In this document: positions 1-4,953 of the stretch, piece by piece
How the letters are laid out: the number at the start of each line of letters is the position of its first letter
Numbering within the stretch: position 1 is the first letter of the stretch
Assembly: GCA_020846515.1 (NCBI GenBank)
Contig: JADLDX010000403.1
Location: 1 to 9,077 of the forward strand
Direction of reading: 5' to 3'
Length of the DNA stretch: 9,077 bases
From: Pirellulaceae bacterium
Lineage (GTDB): Bacteria > Planctomycetota > Planctomycetia > Pirellulales > Pirellulaceae
The notes under the pieces: model-generated
Database searches by the model: none
Seen by the model: the letters and a program-made list of their open reading frames with translations, nothing else
What the model was told of the DNA's origin: nothing
Position numbers and translations under genes: made by a program

Positions 1-111
1 GCCACTTTCGCCAAAGGTGCGACTAGCAAAAAATTAGAAAAAAAATTTGTTGCGATTGACATTCTCCACTCGATTCCATTTCACCATCACTCTATATTCA
101 GCGTCCATGGA

Positions 112-127
112 ATGCTCGCGCGAGCAT
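112..127. promoter_or_regulatory. 16-bp perfect palindrome in the leader of the lysine-rich peptide gene
   Basis: The sequence ATGCTCGCGCGAGCAT is its own reverse complement with no spacer. It lies 38 nt before the ATG at 165 and 23 nt before the alternative GTG at 150, in the expected leader or promoter area. It could be a dimeric repressor or activator operator, or a leader structure in the mRNA, although a spacer-less palindrome is a poor RNA hairpin. The symmetry is seen directly; the regulatory role is inferred. Confidence 0.4.
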
Positions 128-164
128 AGGTTCGAGGAGTCTCTAGATCGTGAAAGGTTTTACG

Positions 165-245
165 ATGGCAAAGAAAGCCGCAGCAAAGAAGGCTAAAGCA
201 GCACCAGCAAAGGCAGCTAAGAAGAAGGCCGCCAAGAAGAAATAG
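165..245 (+). CDS. Tiny lysine/alanine-rich basic peptide (histone-tail-like)
   Basis: This is a 26-codon frame from ATG to TAG whose product contains only Met, Ala, Lys and one Pro: 12 Lys and 12 Ala, arranged as AKK/AAK blocks, ending AAKKK. It resembles the basic tails of bacterial histone H1-like and HU-tail proteins, so nucleic-acid binding is a reasonable inference, but there is no folded domain. An in-frame GTG at 150 would add MKGFT and make 31 residues. GAGGAG at 134-139 suits the GTG (10-nt gap) and GAAAGG at 152-157 suits the ATG (7-nt gap), so the start is undecided. It is the only plus-strand gene supported here. Support comes from the two ribosome-site candidates, the hairpin 20 nt after the stop and the non-random codon pattern (AAG/AAA, GCA/GCC). 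It might also be a decayed tail of a longer basic protein. Confidence 0.6.
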   Translation: MAKKAAAKKAKAAPAKAAKKKAAKKK

Positions 246-264
246 CCTTCAGGCTATGAACGTC

Positions 265-298
265 GCGGCGAGTGGTAGTGTGGCTCACCACTCGCCGC
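265..298 (+). terminator. 12-bp hairpin after the lysine-rich gene
   Basis: Arms 265-276 (GCGGCGAGTGGT) and 287-298 (ACCACTCGCCGC) are perfectly complementary around a 10-nt loop. The hairpin begins 20 nt after the TAG at 243-245. The tract after it (CCTTAATCTCTC) is only mildly T-rich, so it is a plausible but not classical intrinsic terminator; it could also be a 3'-end stabilising hairpin. Confidence 0.6.
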
Positions 299-353
299 CC
301 TTAATCTCTCAGACTGATTTCTCTCAGAACAAACCACACTTCTAAATTCCTAG

Positions 354-374
354 TTCTTGGTTCTTGGTTCTTGG
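354..374. repeat. Three tandem copies of TTCTTGG
   Basis: Three exact 7-bp copies of TTCTTGG run head to tail at 354-360, 361-367 and 368-374. The period of 7 gives no coding frame. It looks like simple slippage expansion. Confidence 0.85.
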
Positions 375-458
375 TACAGCCCCGATTGTTTTTGATGAAA
401 GCCCATATGCTTCCGTCAGCCCTTATGCAATGATCTTTTGGGTTGGATGCGTTTGTAT

Positions 459-473
459 ATGGCCGTTGGCCAA
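459..473. repeat. GGCC-hairpin repeat, copy 1
   Basis: ATGGCCGTTGGCCAA matches 672-686 (ATGGCCTTTGGCCAA) at 14 of 15 positions in the same orientation. Each copy is a small hairpin with GGCC arms and a 3-nt loop. The two copies bracket the 518-654 element. Confidence 0.6.
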
Positions 474-499
474 TTGGGACACATGACGCTCCGGCGTAC

Positions 500-516
500 C
501 TAGGGCGTTGCCCTAG
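500..516. repeat. 7-bp hairpin CTAGGGC-GTT-GCCCTAG
   Basis: This is a perfect 7-bp stem with a 3-nt loop. Its end is one base from the left end of the 137-bp inverted-repeat element, so it may belong to the same composite repeat. Confidence 0.6.
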
Positions 517-517
517 C

Positions 518-654
518 TGGACAGCGCCACTTTGAATCGAATTCACAGTGATTCGCTGCTATTTCTTAGATACTAGCCGTATTGGCGTTAGCCACGGTTT
601 ACGCTGAAAAACCGAGGCTAACGCCCAGTGGCTGATTCAAAGTGGCGCTGTCCA
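518..654. repeat. 137-bp element with perfect 21-bp terminal inverted repeats
   Basis: The left arm 518-538 begins TGGACAGCGCC and ends TTTGAATC. The right arm 634-654 is its exact reverse complement over all 21 bp. The 95-bp interior carries a second hairpin: GGCGTTAGCC (584-593) pairs with GGCTAACGCC (616-625), then after one A-A mismatch CGGTTT (595-600) pairs with AAACCG (609-614) around an 8-nt loop. No open frame of useful length and no obvious target-site duplication directly abuts the arms. It could be a small non-autonomous mobile element, or a composite of two REP-like sequences placed head to head. Confidence 0.7.
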
Positions 655-671
655 ACTTGGTTACGAAGAAC

Positions 672-686
672 ATGGCCTTTGGCCAA
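672..686. repeat. GGCC-hairpin repeat, copy 2
   Basis: This is the second ATGGCC-NTT-GGCCAA copy, 14/15 identical to 459-473. It lies 45 nt beyond the stop of the desulfurase-family gene in that gene's reading direction, so it might also serve as a weak 3' hairpin, but the 5-bp stem and lack of a T tract argue against a true terminator. Confidence 0.55.
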
Positions 687-730
687 CAACAAAAGGGGCT
701 CTGTTTAGATCAGCCTACATCTTGCTTAGA

Positions 731-1885
731 TCAGGGCGCCAGACCTTCATAGGCGGCGGCGATCAATTGGCAGGCTCGGTCGACCTCTTCCTCCGTGGTG
801 TTCCATCCGAAACTGACCCGCAGTGTTCGTGAGGCTTCATCAGCGGATAAGCCGATCGAGGCATAAGTAGAACAAACGCGACCACGACCGTGGCGATACG
901 AGCCCGTTGGTGCGGGCATCAAGCAGATCTCAGGAATGCGCTGCTCAAGGGCCGCCGCTTCCATGCCAGGCAATTCAAAGCTCAAGCAATGCGGTAAACG
1001 CGGCGCGCGAGCACCATGGATCAGCAAGGGTGTCGCCAGCAGTTGTTCCAGTTGAGTGTGAAATCGGTCGCGTAGTTCGCTCAAACGATCGCTGGCAAGT
1101 TCCATACCTTGCCCGACCAACTTGGCGGCTTGTCCGAGTGCCGCGATATGCGAAATATTCTCTGTGCCGGGTCGTAGACCACCTTCGTTGCCTTCGCCAA
1201 ATAAAATCGGCTGGATGGTCACACCCATGCGTACGTACAGGGCACCAATGCCCTTGGGAGCATAAAACTTATGCCCACTCAGACTTAGCAAATCGATACC
1301 CAACTCGTCAACATTGACCGGAATTTTGCCCACCGTTTGTGCGGCATCCACATGCAACAAGGCTCGATGCTCTTGGCACAATTCGGCTACGCTGGCGATC
1401 GGCTGGATCGTGCCCAGCAAGTGACTGGCATGAATCAGACTGACCAGGCGTGTGTTTTCACGCATGGCATCTTCCAACTCTTCCAAACGCACGATGCCTT
1501 GCGCATCGCTGCCAATAAAAGTGACCTGCCAACCGCGGGCCTCTAGTTCATCCGCACATCGCAATACGCACGGATGCTCCAGGCTGGAAGTGATCATGTG
1601 GGGAATCAAGTCAGGTTCTTGGATGGCCACTGCCCGGGCCACTCCGATGATGGCCAGGTTGACGCTCTCGGTCCCGCCACTGGTGAAAACCAGTTCGGAG
1701 GGATGACAACCCAGGAGCGAGCCCAAATGGGAGCGCGAATCTTCGATCGCTTCTTGAACCGCCCGGCCTTGCCAGTGTGAGTTAGAAGGGTGTGCGTAAA
1801 ACTCACTCAAAAATGGCAGCATCGCATCGCGTACGCTGCCGGCGATAGGAGTGCTGGTGTTGTAGTCGAGATAGATCGTGCGCAT
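731..1885 (-). CDS. Cysteine desulfurase (NifS/IscS) family protein lacking the canonical catalytic Cys
   Basis: The 384-residue product has the fold-type I aminotransferase class V pattern. Seen directly: SGGTESVN (69-76), LEHP with H104, HVDAAQ with D180 and Q183, SGHKFYAPKG with S203, H205 and the PLP Lys K206, and RPGTEN (238-243). Cysteine desulfurases mobilise sulfur from L-cysteine through a Cys in a motif like TGSACHSG. Here that stretch reads PTGSYRHGRGRVCS, so Arg331 (codon CGC, 895-893) stands at the Cys position; the nearest Cys is C338, seven residues on. The usual Asn of HxxNE or HVSNVLGT is His155 in HASHLLGT. The family assignment is strong, but desulfurase activity is doubtful: it may use C338, act as a different PLP enzyme, or be a diverging paralogue. 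The start is ATG with no clear Shine-Dalgarno. No scaffold, ferredoxin or thiolation gene is adjacent. Confidence 0.9.
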   Translation of the reverse strand: MRTIYLDYNTSTPIAGSVRDAMLPFLSEFYAHPSNSHWQGRAVQEAIEDSRSHLGSLLGCHPSELVFTSGGTESVNLAIIGVARAVAIQEPDLIPHMITSSLEHPCVLRCADELEARGWQVTFIGSDAQGIVRLEELEDAMRENTRLVSLIHASHLLGTIQPIASVAELCQEHRALLHVDAAQTVGKIPVNVDELGIDLLSLSGHKFYAPKGIGALYVRMGVTIQPILFGEGNEGGLRPGTENISHIAALGQAAKLVGQGMELASDRLSELRDRFHTQLEQLLATPLLIHGARAPRLPHCLSFELPGMEAAALEQRIPEICLMPAPTGSYRHGRGRVCSTYASIGLSADEASRTLRVSFGWNTTEEEVDRACQLIAAAYEGLAP

Positions 1886-1923
1886 CGAAGAATTCAGCTA
1901 TAGGTGGCAAATCACGCGTCTGA

Positions 1924-1979
1924 AGCGGCAGGCCGCCAGCCCTCCGGTAAAGTCACCAGAGGGCTGGCGCCATGCCGCT
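1924..1979. repeat. Inverted pair of 25-bp REP-like units (units 1 and 2)
   Basis: Unit 1 (1924-1948, plus) and unit 2 (1979-1955, minus) share the pattern AGCGG, an internal hairpin, then CCGGT or CTGGT. They are placed head to head with a 6-nt gap, so the pair folds into one long hairpin: AAGCGGCA (1923-1930) pairs with 1973-1980, and GCCAGCCCTC (1935-1944) pairs with GAGGGCTGGC (1959-1968). Each unit differs from the 7561-7585 copy at 5 of 25 positions, and both have a GCCA rather than GCAA inner loop. Confidence 0.75.
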
Positions 1980-2032
1980 TTCATGAGGGGCAACAACCCG
2001 CCCGCGCGTTCTCCTCTATCTAAATCAAACCC

Positions 2033-2054
2033 CCAGGGCAAAGCACTCCCCTGG
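2033..2054. repeat. 6-bp hairpin CCAGGG/CCCTGG
   Basis: Arms 2033-2038 and 2049-2054 are complementary around a 10-nt loop. On the minus strand the hairpin is followed by GGGTTTGATTT, a weak T-rich tail, so it could help end transcripts coming from tatD, which stops about 245 nt upstream. This is a low-confidence call. Confidence 0.35.
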
Positions 2055-2115
2055 TCGCGCTTTCAGCCGCTTTGGGACGAAATTCCCCGGTAACCCGTGC
2101 CAATTATGCCCTGTA

Positions 2116-2138
2116 GACGTGTCGCTCCGCGACTCGTC
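2116..2138. repeat. Hairpin with TCGCTCCGCGA core
   Basis: GACGTGTCGC (2116-2125) pairs with GCGACTCGTC (2129-2138) with one mismatch and a TCC loop. The 11-nt core TCGCTCCGCGA also occurs, on the minus strand, in the hairpin at 6288-6306, which suggests two members of one dispersed hairpin family. Confidence 0.55.
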
Positions 2139-2200
2139 CCCCAACTCCCCCCTGACTCCAACGCTGTGAAGCATTTTTGCTCGTGAAACCCGGCATTTGT

Positions 2201-2270
2201 AGCGGTTGGGCGCAAGCCCTCCGGTTTCTATAACTACCGGGATATACCGGACGGCTTGCGCCGTTCCGCT
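2201..2270. repeat. Inverted pair of 25-bp REP-like units (units 3 and 4)
   Basis: Unit 3 (2201-2225, plus) and unit 4 (2270-2246, minus) are head to head with a 20-nt gap. The pair folds as AGCGG/CCGCT (2201-2205 with 2266-2270), GGCGCAAGCC/GGCTTGCGCC (2209-2218 with 2253-2262) and TCCGGT/ACCGGA (2220-2225 with 2246-2251). Unit 4 differs from the 7561-7585 copy at one position. Unit 3 differs at three, two of which form a C-G to G-C swap in the inner stem. It begins 30 nt past the tatD stop, a usual place for 3' REP elements. Confidence 0.8.
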
Positions 2271-2299
2271 TCTACCAATCTGACCCATCAATCCGGCCA

Positions 2300-3076
2300 T
2301 TACCACGCGCCAAACAATTGCTGCGCGTTACGACTGGTTTGTGCGGCCAGTTCGGCCACGCTCACTCCGCGCACTTCGGCTAGGCAAGCCAGCGTGTGGA
2401 CCACCAGCGCCGGTCGATTGGGACGTTGTCCGCGAAAGGGATGAGGTGTGAGATAGGGGCAGTCGGTTTCCACCAACACGCGATCGGCTGGTATCGTTTG
2501 AGCGATGGCGCGCAGGTCGGCTGCGTTCTTGTAGGTCAGCATACCGGCGAAGCTGATATACAATCCTAATTCCAGGCAGCCGTCGGCCACGGCTTGTGGT
2601 CCGGTGAACGAATGCATCACCGCGCGAAACGCACCGCCAGCCCGAGTCTCGCTGCGCAATAGTTCCAGGGTCTCCTCGGCGCAGTCACGCGTATGGATGA
2701 TCAGCGGTCGCGAGACGTGTCGCGCCAGCGCGATGTGCTGACGAAAACTGGCCACCTGCATGTCCCAGGGCGAATCATCCCAATGCCGGTCGAGTCCTGT
2801 TTCGCCGATAGCCGCCACGCGTGGTTGGTCCGCCAACTGACTGATCGCTGCAAAATCGTCCGGCTGCGCTTCGGCACAGTAATTGGGATGAATGCCAACG
2901 CTGGCTCGGACACCAGCATATTTTTGTGCTAGTTCTAAGCAGGCATGCGACGTAGCCAGATTCGTGGCTACGGCCAGCACACCGGTGACTCCCACTCCCT
3001 GGGCCTCCGTCAGTACGCTCTCCAATTGCCCGCTCAACGATTCATCGGTTAGGTGGGCATGAGTATCGATGATCAA
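2300..3076 (-). CDS. tatD: TatD-family metal-dependent hydrolase (DNase)
   Basis: The 258-residue product has the normal length and all the metal-site signatures of the TatD amidohydrolase family: DTHAHL with H6 and H8, GIHPNY with H63, GETGLD with E92, IIHTRD with H128, MHSFTG with H155 and VETDCPYL with D205. The family is a TIM-barrel hydrolase with two metal ions; characterised members are 3'-5' DNases, some linked to DNA repair or degradation. The start is TTG: it yields MIIDTHAHL, the expected N-terminus, and there is no in-frame ATG nearby upstream. No good Shine-Dalgarno precedes it. The 25-nt gap to the cdsA-like stop suggests translation in the same transcript. There is no sign of truncation. 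The family call is secure; the exact substrate is not, because paralogues (YcfH, YjjV) share these motifs. Confidence 0.92.
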   Translation of the reverse strand: MIIDTHAHLTDESLSGQLESVLTEAQGVGVTGVLAVATNLATSHACLELAQKYAGVRASVGIHPNYCAEAQPDDFAAISQLADQPRVAAIGETGLDRHWDDSPWDMQVASFRQHIALARHVSRPLIIHTRDCAEETLELLRSETRAGGAFRAVMHSFTGPQAVADGCLELGLYISFAGMLTYKNAADLRAIAQTIPADRVLVETDCPYLTPHPFRGQRPNRPALVVHTLACLAEVRGVSVAELAAQTSRNAQQLFGAW

Positions 3077-3101
3077 GGTATGGCCGGACGTGTTGAGTGG
3101 T

Positions 3102-4091
3102 TTAGGAAAAGAAAAAGCGGGTCAGATGGTAGAAGACTGGCGCGGCGAAGCAGATCGTGTCGATGCGATCGAGCACACCGGCGTGACCCATGACCAAGGT
3201 ACCGTAGTCATTGACACCGCGATCGCGTTTGATGGCACTCATGGTCAATCCGCCGAACATGCCCATCACCGCGATGACCATCGACATACAGGCTGCTTCC
3301 CAAACCTGAAAGGGTGTCACCCACCATAACATGGCCCCGACTAGTCCGGTGGAAAGCGTGCCGCCGAGAAAACCCTCCCATGTTCGACTGGTACTGATAT
3401 CTTTCGCGATCAGTCGTTTGCCGGCGATCTGACCCCATGTCCACTGAAAGACTTCCGACAGTTGGGAGACGAGCACGAAGAAGATCAGCAATCCGGCCTG
3501 GCTGCGTTGCCAGGGCTCGCCGAAACTGTCCTTCAGCGGCAGATAAAGCAGGGCGGGTGCATATGAGAGCGAATAGACACAGATCAACAGGCCGGTCTGA
3601 ATCTGAGCGGTGCGTTCCAGGAATCGCTTGTGGTCACCAGCCATCGCGATACGCGCCGGCAGGAACAGCGACGCATAGACCGGGATCATGATGCTGTACA
3701 GACCATATAAATCCATCGCCGCGGCTCGGCCCGGAATGTGTACGGTGCCGATGGCGATTAGGATGTACTGCAGCGGTGTAAAAAACACCAGCGCCCAGAA
3801 CAACGCGCGATGGTCACCGCGGCGCGTGGGCGTCATCGTGATAAACTCGCGCAGTGCCCAGAAGGAGACCAGCCCGAATAAGATAACTGTACCAACGCGC
3901 GAGAGCAGCAATCCGAACACCATGATGGCGCACATCAACCACCAGGCGTTCAGTCGTTGGCGAAAACGCCGCACCAGGGCCGGGTTGATCGATTCGCTAG
4001 GTTGTTTGCGCAGCCAGCGACCGATCAGCGAAGCGATACCGAGCGTAACTAGTACGGTGCCCAGCAGAATGTTAGTTTGAAAATCGGCCAT
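3102..4091 (-). CDS. cdsA: Phosphatidate cytidylyltransferase (CDP-diacylglycerol synthase)-like membrane protein
   Basis: The family makes CDP-diacylglycerol from phosphatidate and CTP at the cytoplasmic membrane, the branch point to all phospholipids. The 329-residue product has about nine hydrophobic segments (roughly 5-24, 48-64, 66-83, 98-117, 128-147, 166-185, 199-216, 264-283, 312-327). Near the C-terminus is the family signature, S285 to D311: SAIKRDRGVND then YGTLVMGHAGVLDRID. Compared with the standard pattern it keeps KR, D295, H303, G305 and DRID, but has Asn294 for the usual Lys, Val300-Met301 for the usual hydrophobic-Pro/Gly pair, and Ala304 for the first Gly of HGG. ATG start, 3 nt after the PlsC-like stop, so translational coupling is likely; the two enzymes are successive steps. 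It could be a divergent CdsA paralogue (YnbB-like) rather than the essential enzyme. Confidence 0.88.
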   Translation of the reverse strand: MADFQTNILLGTVLVTLGIASLIGRWLRKQPSESINPALVRRFRQRLNAWWLMCAIMVFGLLLSRVGTVILFGLVSFWALREFITMTPTRRGDHRALFWALVFFTPLQYILIAIGTVHIPGRAAAMDLYGLYSIMIPVYASLFLPARIAMAGDHKRFLERTAQIQTGLLICVYSLSYAPALLYLPLKDSFGEPWQRSQAGLLIFFVLVSQLSEVFQWTWGQIAGKRLIAKDISTSRTWEGFLGGTLSTGLVGAMLWWVTPFQVWEAACMSMVIAVMGMFGGLTMSAIKRDRGVNDYGTLVMGHAGVLDRIDTICFAAPVFYHLTRFFFS

Positions 4092-4094
4092 GCG

Positions 4095-4778
4095 TCACCG
4101 ATCTTTCAAAGCGCGGACCGATTCGCGCGCTCGGGTCAGGAAATCGCTTTTTGCCTCGCCGCTCTCCAGCCAGATCGGGGCTCCGATCGTGATGCTGCTG
4201 AGCAACGGTACCGGCAAGAACTCGCCGCGCGGCAGAATGCGATTCATGTTGTCCATATAGACGGGCACCAGTTCCAAGTCAGGGCGTTTCTTGGCTAGAT
4301 AATACAGACCGCTCTTAAACTGTCCCATCTCACCGTCTTCGGCTCGGCTGCCTTCCGGAAAGACGATCAGGGAGTATGTGTTGCCGATTTCCTTGAGCAT
4401 GGACTCAACCGGGCTCTGATGCACTTTGATCTCGCGACGATCGATCAGCAGAGCATTAAACGAGCTAGCCAGGAAACGGCGCCAACGCGTCTTGGCCCAA
4501 TAATCTTGAGCGGCGACTGGGCGGGTTAGTTTGCGCAACTCACGCGGTAGAGCCGACCAGAGCACTACAGCGTCCAAATGGCTGGTATGGTTGGCGAAAT
4601 AGACTCGCTGGCACATATCCGGCTGGCAGTCGATCCAGCGCACGGTAAAGCCGCTGAAGAATCTGGCCAGCAGTGTGATCGACTGGCCAGTCAAACGCTG
4701 CAACGGCGTCAGCTCGACGCGCGGCTCGTTGCCGCCGACTACCGGTTTATCGACTGATTGGTGTGCCACCGCCGCCAC
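4095..4778 (-). CDS. plsC: 1-acyl-sn-glycerol-3-phosphate acyltransferase (PlsC family)
   Basis: The product, 227 residues, belongs to the LPLAT family that acylates lysophosphatidate to phosphatidate at the inner face of the membrane. Motif I is NHTSHLD (63-69), giving the catalytic HX4D pair H64 and D69. Motif III is VFPEGSRAEDGEM (139-151), and a motif IV-like VPVYM is at 171-175. One hydrophobic stretch (about 30-45) could tether it to the membrane. The start is GTG: CCAGGA lies six nucleotides upstream and no ATG is available nearby; a second GTG three codons on is possible. The stop is 3 nt from the cdsA-like ATG, so its product would be the next enzyme's substrate. The 175-nt gap from the TPR gene has no clear terminator, so the same transcript is likely. 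Other LPLAT acceptors cannot be excluded. Confidence 0.88.
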   Translation of the reverse strand: MAAVAHQSVDKPVVGGNEPRVELTPLQRLTGQSITLLARFFSGFTVRWIDCQPDMCQRVYFANHTSHLDAVVLWSALPRELRKLTRPVAAQDYWAKTRWRRFLASSFNALLIDRREIKVHQSPVESMLKEIGNTYSLIVFPEGSRAEDGEMGQFKSGLYYLAKKRPDLELVPVYMDNMNRILPRGEFLPVPLLSSITIGAPIWLESGEAKSDFLTRARESVRALKDR

Positions 4779-4953
4779 GTTGCGTCCTGGAAATGAACTG
4801 GTCGAGCTACATTGAACGTCTCGATATCCTATTCAAACCCAGGTTTCATCGGTAGTCCTGAGGCCCGCGCAGGCCGAACTTCTTTATCCGCGCCCACTCC
4901 AACCACTTGGCTTGTACCCGTTCGCCGCCGCCTGTTCAATGCAATCTGGGCGT

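Larger units (their letters stand above)
299..730. other. Convergent gene-free stretch made of short repeats
   Basis: About 430 bp separate the 3' ends of the plus-strand peptide gene and the minus-strand desulfurase-family gene. I see no credible gene. It holds two TCTCTCAGA copies (305-313, 320-328), a TTCTTGG tandem, two GGCC-NNN-GGCC hairpins, a CTAGGGC-GTT-GCCCTAG hairpin, the 137-bp inverted-repeat element, and two TTAGATCAG copies (705-713, 725-733), the second overlapping the desulfurase stop codon. An 81-codon open frame on the minus strand (546-301) reads straight through these repeats and is judged spurious. Confidence 0.7.
1886..2299. other. 414-bp gap with four hairpins and no gene
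   Basis: This gap separates the tatD-like stop from the desulfurase-family start, both on the minus strand. It contains two inverted pairs of the 25-bp repeat (1924-1979, 2201-2270), a CCAGGG/CCCTGG hairpin (2033-2054) and a GTCGCTCCGCGAC hairpin (2116-2138). A 93-codon minus-strand frame (2306-2025) reads through the repeats, overlaps the 3' end of tatD, has no recognisable domain and is judged spurious. The promoter of the desulfurase-family gene should lie at its left edge, but I cannot identify one. Confidence 0.65.

Noticed and set aside
1..20. GCCACTTT-CGCC-AAAGGTG at the left edge as a further hairpin repeat
   Set aside because: It pairs over only about six bases with a bulge and is cut off by the window edge, so it cannot be assigned to a family, although GCCACTTT also occurs in the 518-538 arm.
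56..98. TTGACA (56-61) and TATATT (93-98) as a promoter for the basic peptide gene
   Set aside because: The hexamers are 31 bp apart, far from the 16-18 bp needed, and neither has a good partner at correct spacing.
301..546. 81-codon minus-strand open frame between the convergent genes
   Set aside because: It reads straight through the TTCTTGG tandem, both small hairpins and the left inverted-repeat arm; the product has repeat-like segments (GQRP twice) and no domain, and no ribosome site is evident.
893..895. A pair of compensating frameshifts explaining the missing catalytic Cys
   Set aside because: I translated the other two frames across 830-930; neither restores a GSAC-like motif, and the residues on both sides align with the family without a break, so a substitution fits better than a frameshift.
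907..1317. 136-codon plus-strand frame antisense to the desulfurase-family gene
   Set aside because: It is a shadow of a convincing minus-strand gene, with no domain or ribosome-site support.
1924..2270. CRISPR array
   Set aside because: The repeats are two inverted pairs with 6- and 20-nt gaps about 220 bp apart, not regularly spaced direct repeats with unique spacers, and no cas genes are present.
2025..2306. 93-codon minus-strand frame downstream of tatD
   Set aside because: It overlaps the end of tatD, crosses two hairpin repeats and contains the translated repeat SGTAQAVR; no recognisable domain.
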